The notes under the pieces: generated by a model
Told to the model about the DNA's origin: nothing
Seen by the model: the letters and a program-made list of their open reading frames with translations, nothing else
Database searches by the model: none
Translations under genes and position numbers: made by a program
Shown: piece by piece, positions 8,529 to 15,997 of the stretch
Layout: every line of letters starts with the position of its first letter
How positions within the stretch are numbered: the stretch's first letter is position 1
Source of the DNA: Bradyrhizobium sp.
GTDB lineage: Bacteria; Pseudomonadota; Alphaproteobacteria; Rhizobiales; Xanthobacteraceae
Direction of reading: 5' to 3'
Assembly: GCA_028290305.1 (NCBI GenBank)
Contig: JAQGKC010000422.1
Coordinates: forward strand, 1 to 25,040
DNA: 25,040 bases

Positions 8529-8566
8529 GGTGGGCATGGCGCAAGCGTGCTTTTGCTCACCCTGCG
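8529..8566. repeat. Partial copy of the GGTGGGCAC dispersed repeat
   Basis: GGTGGGCATGGCGCAAGCGT and the following TTGCTCACCCTGCG closely match the right arm of the repeat at 1951-1987. It lies between two convergent genes (peroxiredoxin end 8418, SDR end 8572) and forms a hairpin, so it may help terminate both transcripts. Confidence 0.7.
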
Positions 8567-8571
8567 TAACC

Positions 8572-9362
8572 TCAAAACGCCGTATAGCCGCCGTCGATGA
8601 CAAAACAATCGGCGGTGTGATAGGACGACGCCTTGCTCATCAGGTAACGGCGATGCCGCCGAAATCTGTGGGCTCGCCGAACCGCCGCATCGGAATCCGC
8701 GGCATCACATTGGCCACGAATTTTTCGTTGGCCATGAGACCTGATGTCATGTCGCTCTTGATCCAGCCGGGCAGGATGGCGTTGGCGGTGACGCCCTGGC
8801 GCGCCAGTTCGACCGCGAGCGCGCGGACCAGTGCGTTGATGGCAGCCTTGGTAGCGGCGTAGTGCTCGTTGCGCGCAGTGCCGAACAGCGATGCAAGGCT
8901 CGAGGTCGCAACCAGGCGTCCAAAGGGGTCTCCGGCGGTGGCGCGTTCGGTCATGTGGCGCGCCGCCGCCTGGAACACGTGAAAGACGCCGTCGAGATTG
9001 GTGGCGAACATGCTGCGCCACTGTTCTTCGGTGCGGTCGATGAAAGCGTGCCGTCCGCCGCCGCCGATGCCCGCATTGGCGAAGCACCCATCGACCCGGC
9101 CAAACCGGTCGAGGGTGGCGGCCATCGCTGATTTGACCGAGGCGGGATCGCTGACGTCGCAAATGCGCGTATCGACCTTGCCGGCGCAACCCGCCATCGT
9201 CGCCGCGGCGCTTGCGTTCTTGTCGGCGTTGCGGCCCCAGATCGAGACGCTGCACCCGGCGACGGCCAAGGCCTGCGCGATGCCAAGGCCGATGCCGCCA
9301 TTGCCGCCGGTGATGATGGCCACGCGGCCGGTGAGATCGAAGATGCGGTCAAGCTTTTCCAT
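8572..9362 (-). pseudogene. Short-chain dehydrogenase/reductase, frameshifted near its C-terminus
   Basis: This is a classical SDR, an NAD(P)-dependent oxidoreductase of hydroxyl/keto groups. It has the cofactor motif TGGNGGIG (residues 18-25), a DV segment, NAG (ANAG), Ser154/155 and the catalytic pair Tyr168 and Lys172 (YAATK). The frame from the ATG at 9362 ends at 8640 after GGIAVT. The next frame supplies YLMSKASSYHTADCFVIDGG and a short tail ending at 8572, the usual SDR C-terminus. Adding one T (minus strand) at the TT at 8646-8647 restores GGIAVYLMSKA and a 263-residue protein. GGAAA lies upstream of the start. It is divergent from the crotonase-kinase operon at 9532. The substrate is unknown; its place in an acyl-CoA gene cluster suggests a hydroxyacyl or keto compound. 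Real pseudogene and sequencing error are both possible. Confidence 0.85.
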
Positions 9363-9531
9363 TGGGTGTTTCCATTGATTTGGCGCGCGTTAGGCCGTGC
9401 GTCCGATGGCGGGCAGATGTCCTGATACCGACCATGGACAAGCTCGCCCAGAAAATCAAATATGGGTTCGAGAGATGAATCCCGACACACCGCGGCTCCC
9501 ATAACGCGGGTCACAACGCACGAGGAAACAG
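9363..9531. other. Divergent intergenic region between SDR and crotonase operon
   Basis: These 169 bases separate two divergent start codons and must contain both promoters. I see no convincing -35/-10 pair or operator palindrome. A 14-codon frame (MDKLAQKIKYGFER) starting at the ATG at 9434 is too short to support as a gene. Confidence 0.35.
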
Positions 9532-10323
9532 ATGCAGTTCAAACACGCCACGCTGGATATCGACGGCCCGGTTGCCGTCCTCAAGCTCGACCATCCCGAG
9601 GTCATGAACGCGGTATCGATCGATATGCTGGGCGGCCTCGGCGAGGCGCTCGATGCGATCGACGACAAGAGGACTGAAGTCCGCTGTCTCGTCATCACCG
9701 GCGCGGGCCGCGCGTTCTGCACCGGCGCCAACCTGCAGGGCCGCAACAACCAGAAGCCGGGCAAGAGCAACGCCGGCGCGGCGCTGGAAACCGCGTTCCA
9801 TCCGTTCCTGCGGCGTCTGCGTAACCTGCATTGCCCGATCGTCACTTCAGTCAATGGACCTGCCGCCGGTGCCGGCATGAGTTTCGCGTTGATGGGCGAC
9901 ATGATCCTGTGCGCGCGCTCGTCCTATTTCCTGCAGGCGTTCCGCCGCATCGGCCTGGTGCCCGACTGCGGATCGACCTGGCTGCTGCCGCGGCTGATCG
10001 GCAAGGCCCGTTCGGTCGAACTGTCGCTGATGGGCGAACGGCTTCCGGCGGAGAAGGCGCTGGAATGGGGGCTCGTCAACCGGGTCTATGACGACGCGGC
10101 CTTGATGGAAGAAACCATGAAGCTCGCGCATGAATTGGCGAACGGTCCGACCATCGCGCTGTCGCTGATCCGCAAACTTTATTGGGATAGCCCCGATAAC
10201 TCGTTCGAGGATCAGCTCAACCTTGAATTCGAATCGCAGCGCGCCGCCGGTGCGACGGAAGATTTCAAGGAGGGCGTCACCGCGTTCCTTGAGAAGCGGC
10301 CGGCGAAGTTCAAGGGCAAATGA
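9532..10323 (+). CDS. Enoyl-CoA hydratase/isomerase family protein (PaaG-like crotonase)
   Basis: A 263-residue crotonase, the usual family length. The oxyanion-hole segments are AFCTGANL (61-68) and GPAAGAGMS (109-117), which hold the CoA thioester. Aligned by eye with rat enoyl-CoA hydratase, Glu144 is replaced by Phe137, while Asp145 is present in GLVPDCGSTW. The IGLVPDCGSTWLLPRLIG block is typical of PaaG-type isomerases, so double-bond isomerisation is at least as likely as hydration. The ATG follows GAGGAA. The stop overlaps the start of the kinase gene (ATGA at 10320-10323) and the DUF6285 gene follows, so all three form one translationally coupled operon. The substrate is unknown, and the operon partners suggest unusual acyl-CoAs. 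Confidence 0.92.
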   Translation: MQFKHATLDIDGPVAVLKLDHPEVMNAVSIDMLGGLGEALDAIDDKRTEVRCLVITGAGRAFCTGANLQGRNNQKPGKSNAGAALETAFHPFLRRLRNLHCPIVTSVNGPAAGAGMSFALMGDMILCARSSYFLQAFRRIGLVPDCGSTWLLPRLIGKARSVELSLMGERLPAEKALEWGLVNRVYDDAALMEETMKLAHELANGPTIALSLIRKLYWDSPDNSFEDQLNLEFESQRAAGATEDFKEGVTAFLEKRPAKFKGK

Positions 10324-11306
10324 TGGAGGCGCTGCTCGGGCGCTGCGTCGCCTCGTGGTGTTCGGGCGCGGCCGGCGTGACCCGTGCGGTGCGACTCTCC
10401 GGCGGCGCCAGCCAGGAGACCTGGTCGTTCGATATCGTCCACCCCAACGGCAATATCGGCGCGATCCTGCGGCGGGCGCCGTCCGGTTATGGCGCCGCGC
10501 CGGCGCGCGCGGCGGGACTGAACGCCGAAGCGATGCTGATGCAGCTTGCCCATGACGCGGGCGTGCCGTCGCCGCGGGTGCTGCACGTATTGTGGCCGCA
10601 AGACGAACTCGGCACCGGCTTCATCATGCAGCGGGTCGATGGCGAAACCATCGCGCGCAAGATTCTGCGCGACGAGCAGTTTGCGAACGCGCGCCCGAAA
10701 CTGGCGCGGCAGCTCGGCAAGGTCGCGGCCGGCATCCATGGACTGCCACTGCCACAACTGCCCGAGCTTCGCCGCATGACGGCGACCAAAGAGATTGCAG
10801 ATCTCGAACGGGAATACCGAAGTTTTGGCTGGCCCCGTCCCGTATTCGAACTGGCATTGCGCTGGCTGCGCGACCACGATCCCGGTCCATCCGACGAAGT
10901 GACGCTGGTGCATGGCGATTTCCGCCACGGCAATCTTATCATCGGCCCCGATGGCGTGCGCGCGGTGCTGGACTGGGAACTCGCGCATCTCGGCGATCCC
11001 ATGGAAGATCTGGGCTGGATCTGCGTCAATTCGTGGCGGTTCGGCGAGATCGACAAGCCGGTCGGCGGTTTTGGATCGCGCGAAGAACTGTTTGAAGGTT
11101 ACGAGCAGGCAGGTCGCCGCGTCGACCCTGATCGTGTGATGTTCTGGGAAGTGATGGGTACGTTGCGCTGGGGCGTGATGTGCTGCGGCATGATGCAGCG
11201 CTTTCGTAGCGGGCCCGACCACTCGATGGAACGCGCCATGATCGGGCGGCGCTCGTCGGAAACCGAAATCGATCTGTTGCGACTGCTGGCGCCGCGGGAA
11301 CATTGA
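10320..11306 (+). CDS. APH-family phosphotransferase (LvaA/ACAD10-11 kinase-like)
   Basis: A 328-residue kinase of the aminoglycoside phosphotransferase superfamily. The catalytic loop is LVHGDFRHGNL (197-206, Asp200 as base, Asn205 for metal) and the second metal motif is VLDWELAHLGDP with Asp218. AILRRAP near residues 48-54 fits the nucleotide-binding strand seen in acyl-CoA-linked members. Relatives fused or adjacent to acyl-CoA dehydrogenases (human ACAD10/11, P. putida LvaA) phosphorylate the hydroxyl of 4-hydroxyacyl-CoA, so a role in hydroxy acid catabolism is more likely than antibiotic resistance. It overlaps the upstream crotonase stop by 4 bases; ATG codons at 10320 and 10323 are both possible starts. 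The DUF6285 gene begins one base after its stop. The exact substrate is inferred. Confidence 0.88.
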   Translation: MMEALLGRCVASWCSGAAGVTRAVRLSGGASQETWSFDIVHPNGNIGAILRRAPSGYGAAPARAAGLNAEAMLMQLAHDAGVPSPRVLHVLWPQDELGTGFIMQRVDGETIARKILRDEQFANARPKLARQLGKVAAGIHGLPLPQLPELRRMTATKEIADLEREYRSFGWPRPVFELALRWLRDHDPGPSDEVTLVHGDFRHGNLIIGPDGVRAVLDWELAHLGDPMEDLGWICVNSWRFGEIDKPVGGFGSREELFEGYEQAGRRVDPDRVMFWEVMGTLRWGVMCCGMMQRFRSGPDHSMERAMIGRRSSETEIDLLRLLAPREH

Positions 11307-11307
11307 C

Positions 11308-11688
11308 ATGCAGGATGAGCCAACCCCCACCGAATTGACCTCGGCAGTCTCGGATTTCTTGCGGAATGAGATCGCGCCGGTCATCAAGGGACACAACGCA
11401 TTCAAGCTCCGCGTCGCGATCAATGCACTCGATCTGGTCACGCGTCAGCTAGCGCTGGAGCAGGGGAGCGATACCGCGGAAACGGCCCGGCTCACGCAAC
11501 TGCTGGGCACGCAGGGCTCGCTCAGTGAACTCAATCGCATATTGGCCGACCGGATCGCGAAAGGCGAAGCCGATTTGCAAACGCCTGGACTCACCGAACA
11601 TTTATGGCAGACCACGATGGACAAGCTCGCGGTCGATCAGCCGAATTATGCGTCGTATAAGAGAGAGTTGGAAAGCAAAGGCAGTTAG
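11308..11688 (+). CDS. DUF6285-type small protein, probable partner of the kinase
   Basis: The 126-residue, mostly helical protein matches from memory the DUF6285 family: an N-terminal AVSDFLRNEI segment, FKLRVAINALDLVTRQL in the middle, and a C-terminal TTMDKLAVDQPNYASYKREL. There is no signal peptide or membrane segment. Members are typically encoded next to an APH-type kinase and an acyl-CoA dehydrogenase. In the P. putida levulinate pathway a comparable small protein, LvaB, is needed for kinase LvaA to work, so this may be an LvaB-like subunit; that equivalence is my inference. It starts one base after the kinase stop and ends the operon just before a palindromic repeat. Confidence 0.8.
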   Translation: MQDEPTPTELTSAVSDFLRNEIAPVIKGHNAFKLRVAINALDLVTRQLALEQGSDTAETARLTQLLGTQGSLSELNRILADRIAKGEADLQTPGLTEHLWQTTMDKLAVDQPNYASYKRELESKGS

Positions 11689-11690
11689 TT

Positions 11691-11771
11691 CGTCATTCCG
11701 GGATGCGCCGTCAGGCGCAGACCCGGAATCTCGAGATTCCGGGTTCGCCGCTACGCGCCGCCCCGGAATGA
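11691..11771. repeat. Nested palindromic repeat with a perfect 22-bp palindrome
   Basis: The outer ends are GTCATTCCGGG and CCCCGGAATGAC. The centre (11722-11743) is a perfect palindrome whose left half is CCCGGAATCTC. It lies between the ends of two convergent genes (11688 plus, 11783 minus) and probably acts as a bidirectional terminator. The CATTCCGGG-type repeat is common between genes in rhizobia, from recall. Confidence 0.75.
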
Positions 11772-11782
11772 CAGAAGTAGAC

Positions 11783-12562
11783 CTACTTCCCCAGCCACTT
11801 CGGCGGACGCTTTTCCGAAAACGCCTTCGGGCCCTCGATATAATCCTGCGACGCCGCCATCGCCTTGACCGCGGGATATTCGCGTTGCTCCGTGATGGCC
11901 TGTTCCAGCGAGACCGCGAGGCCCTTCTGGATCGCCTGCTTGGAGGCGCGGATCGACATCGGACTGTTCTTGCAGATCGTCTCGGCCCAACGCTCGGCCG
12001 CCGCCAGCACTTCGCCTTGCGGCACCACCTCGTTGACGAAGCCAAGCTCGTGGCCTTCGCGAGCCGAGACGTGACGCGCGGTCAGGATCATACCCATGGC
12101 GCGCTTGAGACCGATCTGCCGCGGCAGCCGCTGCAGCCCGCCGGCCAGTGCCGCGAGGCCGACACGCGGCTCGGGCAGCGCGAACGTCGCATTCTCCGAG
12201 GCGATGATCAGGTCGCAAGCCAGCGCAACCTCGAAGCCGCCGCCCATGGCGACGCCGTTGACGGCGGCGATGATCGGCTTGTCGCAGTCGAAGCGCGAGG
12301 TCAGCCCGGCAAATCCGCCGGTGTCCCAGCCGCGCTTGCCGCCCGCCGCCTGCCATTTCAGATCGTTGCCGGCGCAAAACGCCTTGTCACCAGCGCCGGT
12401 GACGATCGCAACCCACTGCTCGGGATCGGCGGCGAAGTCGTCGAATACCTTGTTGAGTTCGAAATGCGCGTCGATATGCAGCGCGTTGTAGACCTCCGGG
12501 CGCGACAGCGTCACGATCGTGACCGGGCCCTTGCGCGTGACCTTGGAAAATTTCAAGTCCAT
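11783..12562 (-). CDS. Enoyl-CoA hydratase-related protein (crotonase)
   Basis: A 259-residue crotonase that should hydrate or dehydrate an acyl-CoA. The oxyanion-hole segments are AFCAGNDL (61-68) and GVAMGGGFE (103-111). A catalytic-type Glu131 is present in LPEPRVGL at the Glu144 position of rat enoyl-CoA hydratase; the second catalytic Glu of typical hydratases is not obvious. It resembles carnitinyl-CoA dehydratase (CaiD)-like members, but the substrate cannot be fixed. The ATG at 12562 follows GGGAG by six bases. An upstream in-frame start at 12667 would add 35 residues unlike the family, so I reject it. It is divergent from the acyl-CoA dehydrogenase gene at 12768 and ends against the palindrome at 11691-11771. 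Confidence 0.9.
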   Translation of the reverse strand: MDLKFSKVTRKGPVTIVTLSRPEVYNALHIDAHFELNKVFDDFAADPEQWVAIVTGAGDKAFCAGNDLKWQAAGGKRGWDTGGFAGLTSRFDCDKPIIAAVNGVAMGGGFEVALACDLIIASENATFALPEPRVGLAALAGGLQRLPRQIGLKRAMGMILTARHVSAREGHELGFVNEVVPQGEVLAAAERWAETICKNSPMSIRASKQAIQKGLAVSLEQAITEQREYPAVKAMAASQDYIEGPKAFSEKRPPKWLGK

Positions 12563-12682
12563 GTTTGCTCCCGTCGTTTTTTCTGTGGCGAGGAATTTTC
12601 GCTGCAATACTAGCTTGCTCTCGCTATCCCTTGCCATCCAATTACGCAGGTGGCCTGCGCGCCGCAACCATTATTACGTCGC

Positions 12683-12711
12683 TTGACTTGGTTCGGGGTT
12701 CTCACCTTAAT
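12683..12711 (+). promoter_or_regulatory. Candidate sigma-70 promoter of the acyl-CoA dehydrogenase gene
   Basis: TTGACT at 12683-12688 and CTTAAT at 12706-12711, separated by 17 bases, lie about 57 bases before the TTG start at 12768. The -35 matches TTGACA at five of six positions and the -10 matches TATAAT at four of six. This is a prediction from consensus only. Confidence 0.4.
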
Positions 12712-12767
12712 CGATCGCCCGCGGGGCCTCGCGACAACGACAAGAAACGATATCTGGGAGAACGCCT

Positions 12768-14042
12768 TTGGATTTTGCATTGCCGGCTGACCTGGTCGCC
12801 TATCTCGCCGAGCTCGACCGATTCATCGCCCGCGAGATCAAGCCGCTCGAGGAAGCGGACGACAACATCCGCTTCTTCGATCATCGCCGCGAATGGGCGC
12901 GTACCGATTTCGACAATGGTGGGCTGCCGCGGCATGAATGGGAAGCGCTGCTGCGCAGGGTAAAAAATCTCGCCGACGCCGCGGGGCACCTGCGGTTTGC
13001 GATCCCGAAACGCTACGGTGGCAAGGATGGCTCCAATCTCTGGATGGCCGTGATCCGCGAGCATTTTGCGTCCAAAGGGCTCGGCCTGCATAATGATCTG
13101 CAGAACGAGCATTCGGTCGTCGGCAACCTGCCGCTGGTGACCATGCTCGACCGCTACGGTCGCGACGATCAGAAGGCGATGATCGAAGGCTCGATCACCG
13201 GTAAATATCGCATCACCTTTGGTCTCACCGAGCCCGAGCACGGCTCGGACGCCACCCACATGGAGACCCGCGCGGTGCAGGCGACCCGCGACGGCGTCTC
13301 GGGATGGATCATCAACGGCGAGAAGATGTGGACCACCGGCATGCATGTCGCGTCGCATTGCGCGCTGTTCGCCCGCACCTCCGGCAATGACGGTGACGCG
13401 CGCGGCATCACCTGTTTCCTGGTGCCGGCTAAAGCTGCGGGCGTGAAGGTCGAGGAATATATGTGGACCTTCAACATGCCGACCGATCACCCGCGTGTCA
13501 GTTTCACCGACGTGTTCGTGCCTGATGACGCACTGTTCGGCGAGGTCGGCCGCGGATTGTCGCTGGCGCAATGCTTTGTGCATGAGAACCGGATCCGGCA
13601 AGCCGCGAGTTCGCTGGGCGCCGCGGTGTACTGCATCGAGGAAAGCGTGAAATATGCCCGCGGACGCAAACCCTTCGGCCGTGCTCTTGCCGAGAACCAG
13701 GCGATCCAATGGCCGCTGGTCGAGCTTGCGACGCAAGCCGAGGGGCTCCGGCTGTTAATCCGCAAGACCGCATGGGAAATGGATCAATTGACGCAAGCCC
13801 AGGTCGAGCACACGCTCTCCGACAAGGTTTCAATGTGTAACTTCTGGGCGAACCGGTTGTGCTGCGAGGCCGCCGATCGCGCCATGCAAGTACATGGCGG
13901 CATGGGCTATTCGCGCCACAAGCCGTTCGAACACATCTACCGCCATCACCGCCGCTACCGCATCACCGAAGGCAGTGAGGAAATCCAGAAGCGCAAGGTG
14001 GCGGGGTTTCTGTTCGGCTACATGGGAGCAGGGAAGCATTGA
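12768..14042 (+). CDS. Acyl-CoA dehydrogenase family protein
   Basis: A 424-residue FAD enzyme that should introduce the 2,3 double bond of an acyl-CoA. Characteristic blocks are TFGLTEPEHGSDA (150-162), the substrate/FAD segment around WIINGEKMWTTG, ARGRKPFGRALAENQAIQW, QVHGGMGYSRHKPFEHIYR (374-392) and RITEGSEEIQ, where Glu401 aligns with the catalytic base of medium-chain acyl-CoA dehydrogenase. The start is a TTG preceded by GGGAG at 12757-12761, giving MDFALPADLV, a normal N-terminus; no nearby ATG fits better. It is divergent from a crotonase gene and convergent with an acyl-CoA ligase. It does not carry a fused kinase domain and does not look like a close ACAD11-clade member, so its substrate class remains open. 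Confidence 0.93.
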   Translation: MDFALPADLVAYLAELDRFIAREIKPLEEADDNIRFFDHRREWARTDFDNGGLPRHEWEALLRRVKNLADAAGHLRFAIPKRYGGKDGSNLWMAVIREHFASKGLGLHNDLQNEHSVVGNLPLVTMLDRYGRDDQKAMIEGSITGKYRITFGLTEPEHGSDATHMETRAVQATRDGVSGWIINGEKMWTTGMHVASHCALFARTSGNDGDARGITCFLVPAKAAGVKVEEYMWTFNMPTDHPRVSFTDVFVPDDALFGEVGRGLSLAQCFVHENRIRQAASSLGAAVYCIEESVKYARGRKPFGRALAENQAIQWPLVELATQAEGLRLLIRKTAWEMDQLTQAQVEHTLSDKVSMCNFWANRLCCEAADRAMQVHGGMGYSRHKPFEHIYRHHRRYRITEGSEEIQKRKVAGFLFGYMGAGKH

Positions 14043-14113
14043 GGGGATCTTCCTTATCCCCGTTGTGAAGAGGGTGAGCGTTGCGAGAGCGCAATGCGCT
14101 GCTTAACAAAAAA

Positions 14114-14212
14114 CGTCATACTCCGCGAAGGCGGAGTATCCAGTAATCACCGCGCGCATGAAATCTCGAGCGCTCTGGAATACTGGATCACCCGCTTCCG
14201 CGGGTGATGACG
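14114..14212. repeat. Composite palindromic element between convergent genes
   Basis: The ends are CGTCAT and ATGACG. Inside are two hairpins: ATACTCCGC-GAAG-GCGGAGTAT (14118-14139) and ATCACCCGC-TTCC-GCGGGTGAT (about 14187-14208), and ATCCAGTA pairs with TACTGGAT between them. The whole element is therefore one nested palindrome, like a small non-autonomous mobile element. It separates the acyl-CoA dehydrogenase (ends 14042) and the ligase (ends 14250) and could terminate both. Confidence 0.75.
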
Positions 14213-14249
14213 GTTTTGGATGTGGCAGCGTTGTACGCTCCAGCCCCCC

Positions 14250-15827
14250 TCAATTCACCTGCCGGTCCTTGCCCACCCAGTATGGATCGCGCAGATGCCT
14301 CCTCAGGATCTTGCCGGAGGCGTTGCGCGGTAACGCTTCGATGAAATCGACCGACTTCGGCGTCTTGAATCCCGCAATGCGCTCACGGGTGAAGTTGATG
14401 ATGTCGGACGACGTCGCCTTCTTGCCGGACTTCATCACCACGATCGCCTTGACCGCCTCACCCCATTTGTCGTCGGGCACGCCGATAACGGCGACCTCAG
14501 CGACATCGGGATGGTCGCAGATCGCGCTTTCGACTTCGGCGGGATAGATGTTCTCTCCGCCGGAGATGATCATGTCCTTGATGCGGTCGTGGATATAGAG
14601 GTAACCGTCCGTGTCCATGTAGCCGGCGTCGCCGGTGCGCAGCCAGCCGTCGCTGTCGAGCGTCCGCGCGGTGGCCTCCGGTAAATTCCAGTAGCCGGCC
14701 ATGTTCGAGCCGGACCGCGTCGCGATCTCGCCGACTTCGCCCGGCGGCAATTTGTTGCCATCGGCATCGAGGATCGCGAGTTCGACGCCAGGCAAGGCCT
14801 TGCCGGCCGAGCGCATCCGGTCCAGTCCCTCGACATGATCTTCAGGCGGAAGTGCGACGATGGTGCCGGTGGTTTCGGTCATGCCGTACATCTGTACGAA
14901 ACCGCATTTGAACACCTCGATGCATTCCTTCAACAGCGCCGCGGGAATGGGCGAAGCGCCGTACATCATGTAGCGCAGCTTTGAGAAATCGACCTGACGT
15001 GCGCGGGGCTGACGCACGACGAACTGCATCGCAGCGGGCACCATGAACAATTTGGTGATGCCGGACTGTTCGAAGAAGTCGAGTATCTTGGTTGGATCGA
15101 ATTCGCGCGCGATCACGCCCTTGGCGCCGTGGTAGAGACCGAGCATGCCCCAGCCGGAGCCGCCGATGTGAAACACCGGCATCGCCACCAGCGAGACATC
15201 GCCCTCGGACCATTTGTTCCAGTCGGGCCTTTCGCTCCCGCCGGCCCGCACCAGCGACAGAAAATTCGCATGCGACAGCATCGCGCCTTTCGGCTTTCCG
15301 GTGGTGCCGGAAGTGTAAAGCTGGATCGCGATGTCTTGCGGGGTGATATCGACTTTCGGATCGTCGGCGCTCTGTGCGTCGCGCCACGCGGCAAAATCCT
15401 GCCACTCGGACGCCCCGCCTTCGGTTGCGATGATCGTGCGAACATCAGGCAATTGCGATTTGATGTTGCGGACCTGCGGGATGAATTCGGGCCCGACGAA
15501 CAGTACGGGCGCCTTGCAGTCTTCGACGATGAACGCGATCTCGGGACCGGCCAGCCGCCAGTTCACCGGCGCCATCACCACCTTGGCCTTCATCGCACCC
15601 AATAGCAGCTCGAAATAGATGTCGCTGTTCTTGCCGAGATAGGCGATGCGCTCGCCAGGTTCGACTCCGAACGCTCTCAGCGCGTTGGCAACACGATTGG
15701 TCTTGATATCCAGTTCAGCGAAGCTGGTCTGCCGGCCTTCGAATTCAAACGCGATGGCATCGCCACGGGCTCTCGCCTGCGCGCGCACCATGTCGGCAAG
15801 ATTCACCGGTTCCTCTGAGACGGACAT
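14250..15827 (-). CDS. Fatty-acid/acyl-CoA ligase (AMP-forming)
   Basis: A 525-residue ANL-superfamily enzyme that activates a carboxylic acid to its CoA thioester through an acyl-adenylate. Motifs are the P-loop YTSGTTGKPKG (171-181), YGMTET (314-319), GWLRTGD, the hinge region IHDRIKDMIISGGENIYP and the catalytic lysine in RNASGK (Lys506). Length and motif spacing are normal for FadD-like long- or medium-chain ligases; chain-length preference cannot be read from sequence. A GGGGGAAAC sequence precedes the ATG. It lies downstream of a same-strand SDR (15998-16870) with a palindromic element between them, so co-transcription is possible but may be attenuated. Confidence 0.93.
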   Translation of the reverse strand: MSVSEEPVNLADMVRAQARARGDAIAFEFEGRQTSFAELDIKTNRVANALRAFGVEPGERIAYLGKNSDIYFELLLGAMKAKVVMAPVNWRLAGPEIAFIVEDCKAPVLFVGPEFIPQVRNIKSQLPDVRTIIATEGGASEWQDFAAWRDAQSADDPKVDITPQDIAIQLYTSGTTGKPKGAMLSHANFLSLVRAGGSERPDWNKWSEGDVSLVAMPVFHIGGSGWGMLGLYHGAKGVIAREFDPTKILDFFEQSGITKLFMVPAAMQFVVRQPRARQVDFSKLRYMMYGASPIPAALLKECIEVFKCGFVQMYGMTETTGTIVALPPEDHVEGLDRMRSAGKALPGVELAILDADGNKLPPGEVGEIATRSGSNMAGYWNLPEATARTLDSDGWLRTGDAGYMDTDGYLYIHDRIKDMIISGGENIYPAEVESAICDHPDVAEVAVIGVPDDKWGEAVKAIVVMKSGKKATSSDIINFTRERIAGFKTPKSVDFIEALPRNASGKILRRHLRDPYWVGKDRQVN

Positions 15828-15870
15828 GTTTCCCCCGGAAGACGTTCGTTGTTTTTATTGTTTTGGTAGC

Positions 15871-15986
15871 GTGGTCCCGGCGAATGCCGGGACCATACGC
15901 CGTGTCGTCTCAATCTAGCACGGTGGCAGTTGGCCTTCGCAACAACTAACGCCGGGTCATGGGTCCCGGCGTTCGCCGGGACGACG
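15871..15986. repeat. MITE-like palindromic element, copy 1
   Basis: The element begins with the hairpin TGGTCCCGGC-GAAT-GCCGGGACCA (15872-15895) and ends with GTCCCGGC-GTTC-GCCGGGAC (15963-15982) followed by GACG. The interior CCATACGCCGTGTCGTCTC matches, as reverse complement, the interior of the element at 22514-22637. The two are opposite-oriented copies of one repeat. Confidence 0.75.
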
Positions 15987-15997
15987 CCGAGATTGGC

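Noticed and set aside
10320..11306. Aminoglycoside resistance kinase
   Set aside because: The fold is shared, but the operon with a crotonase and a DUF6285 protein and the acyl-CoA neighbourhood fit an acyl-CoA-linked kinase better.
10212..11441. 409-codon minus-strand frame opposite the crotonase/kinase/DUF6285 operon
   Set aside because: It spans three genes with clear motifs on the other strand, and its composition (His/Arg/Pro-rich) is typical of antisense frames in GC-rich DNA.
11525..12613. 362-codon plus-strand frame over the DUF6285 end and a crotonase
   Set aside because: It crosses a palindromic repeat and the antisense of a clear crotonase; it is a chance open frame.
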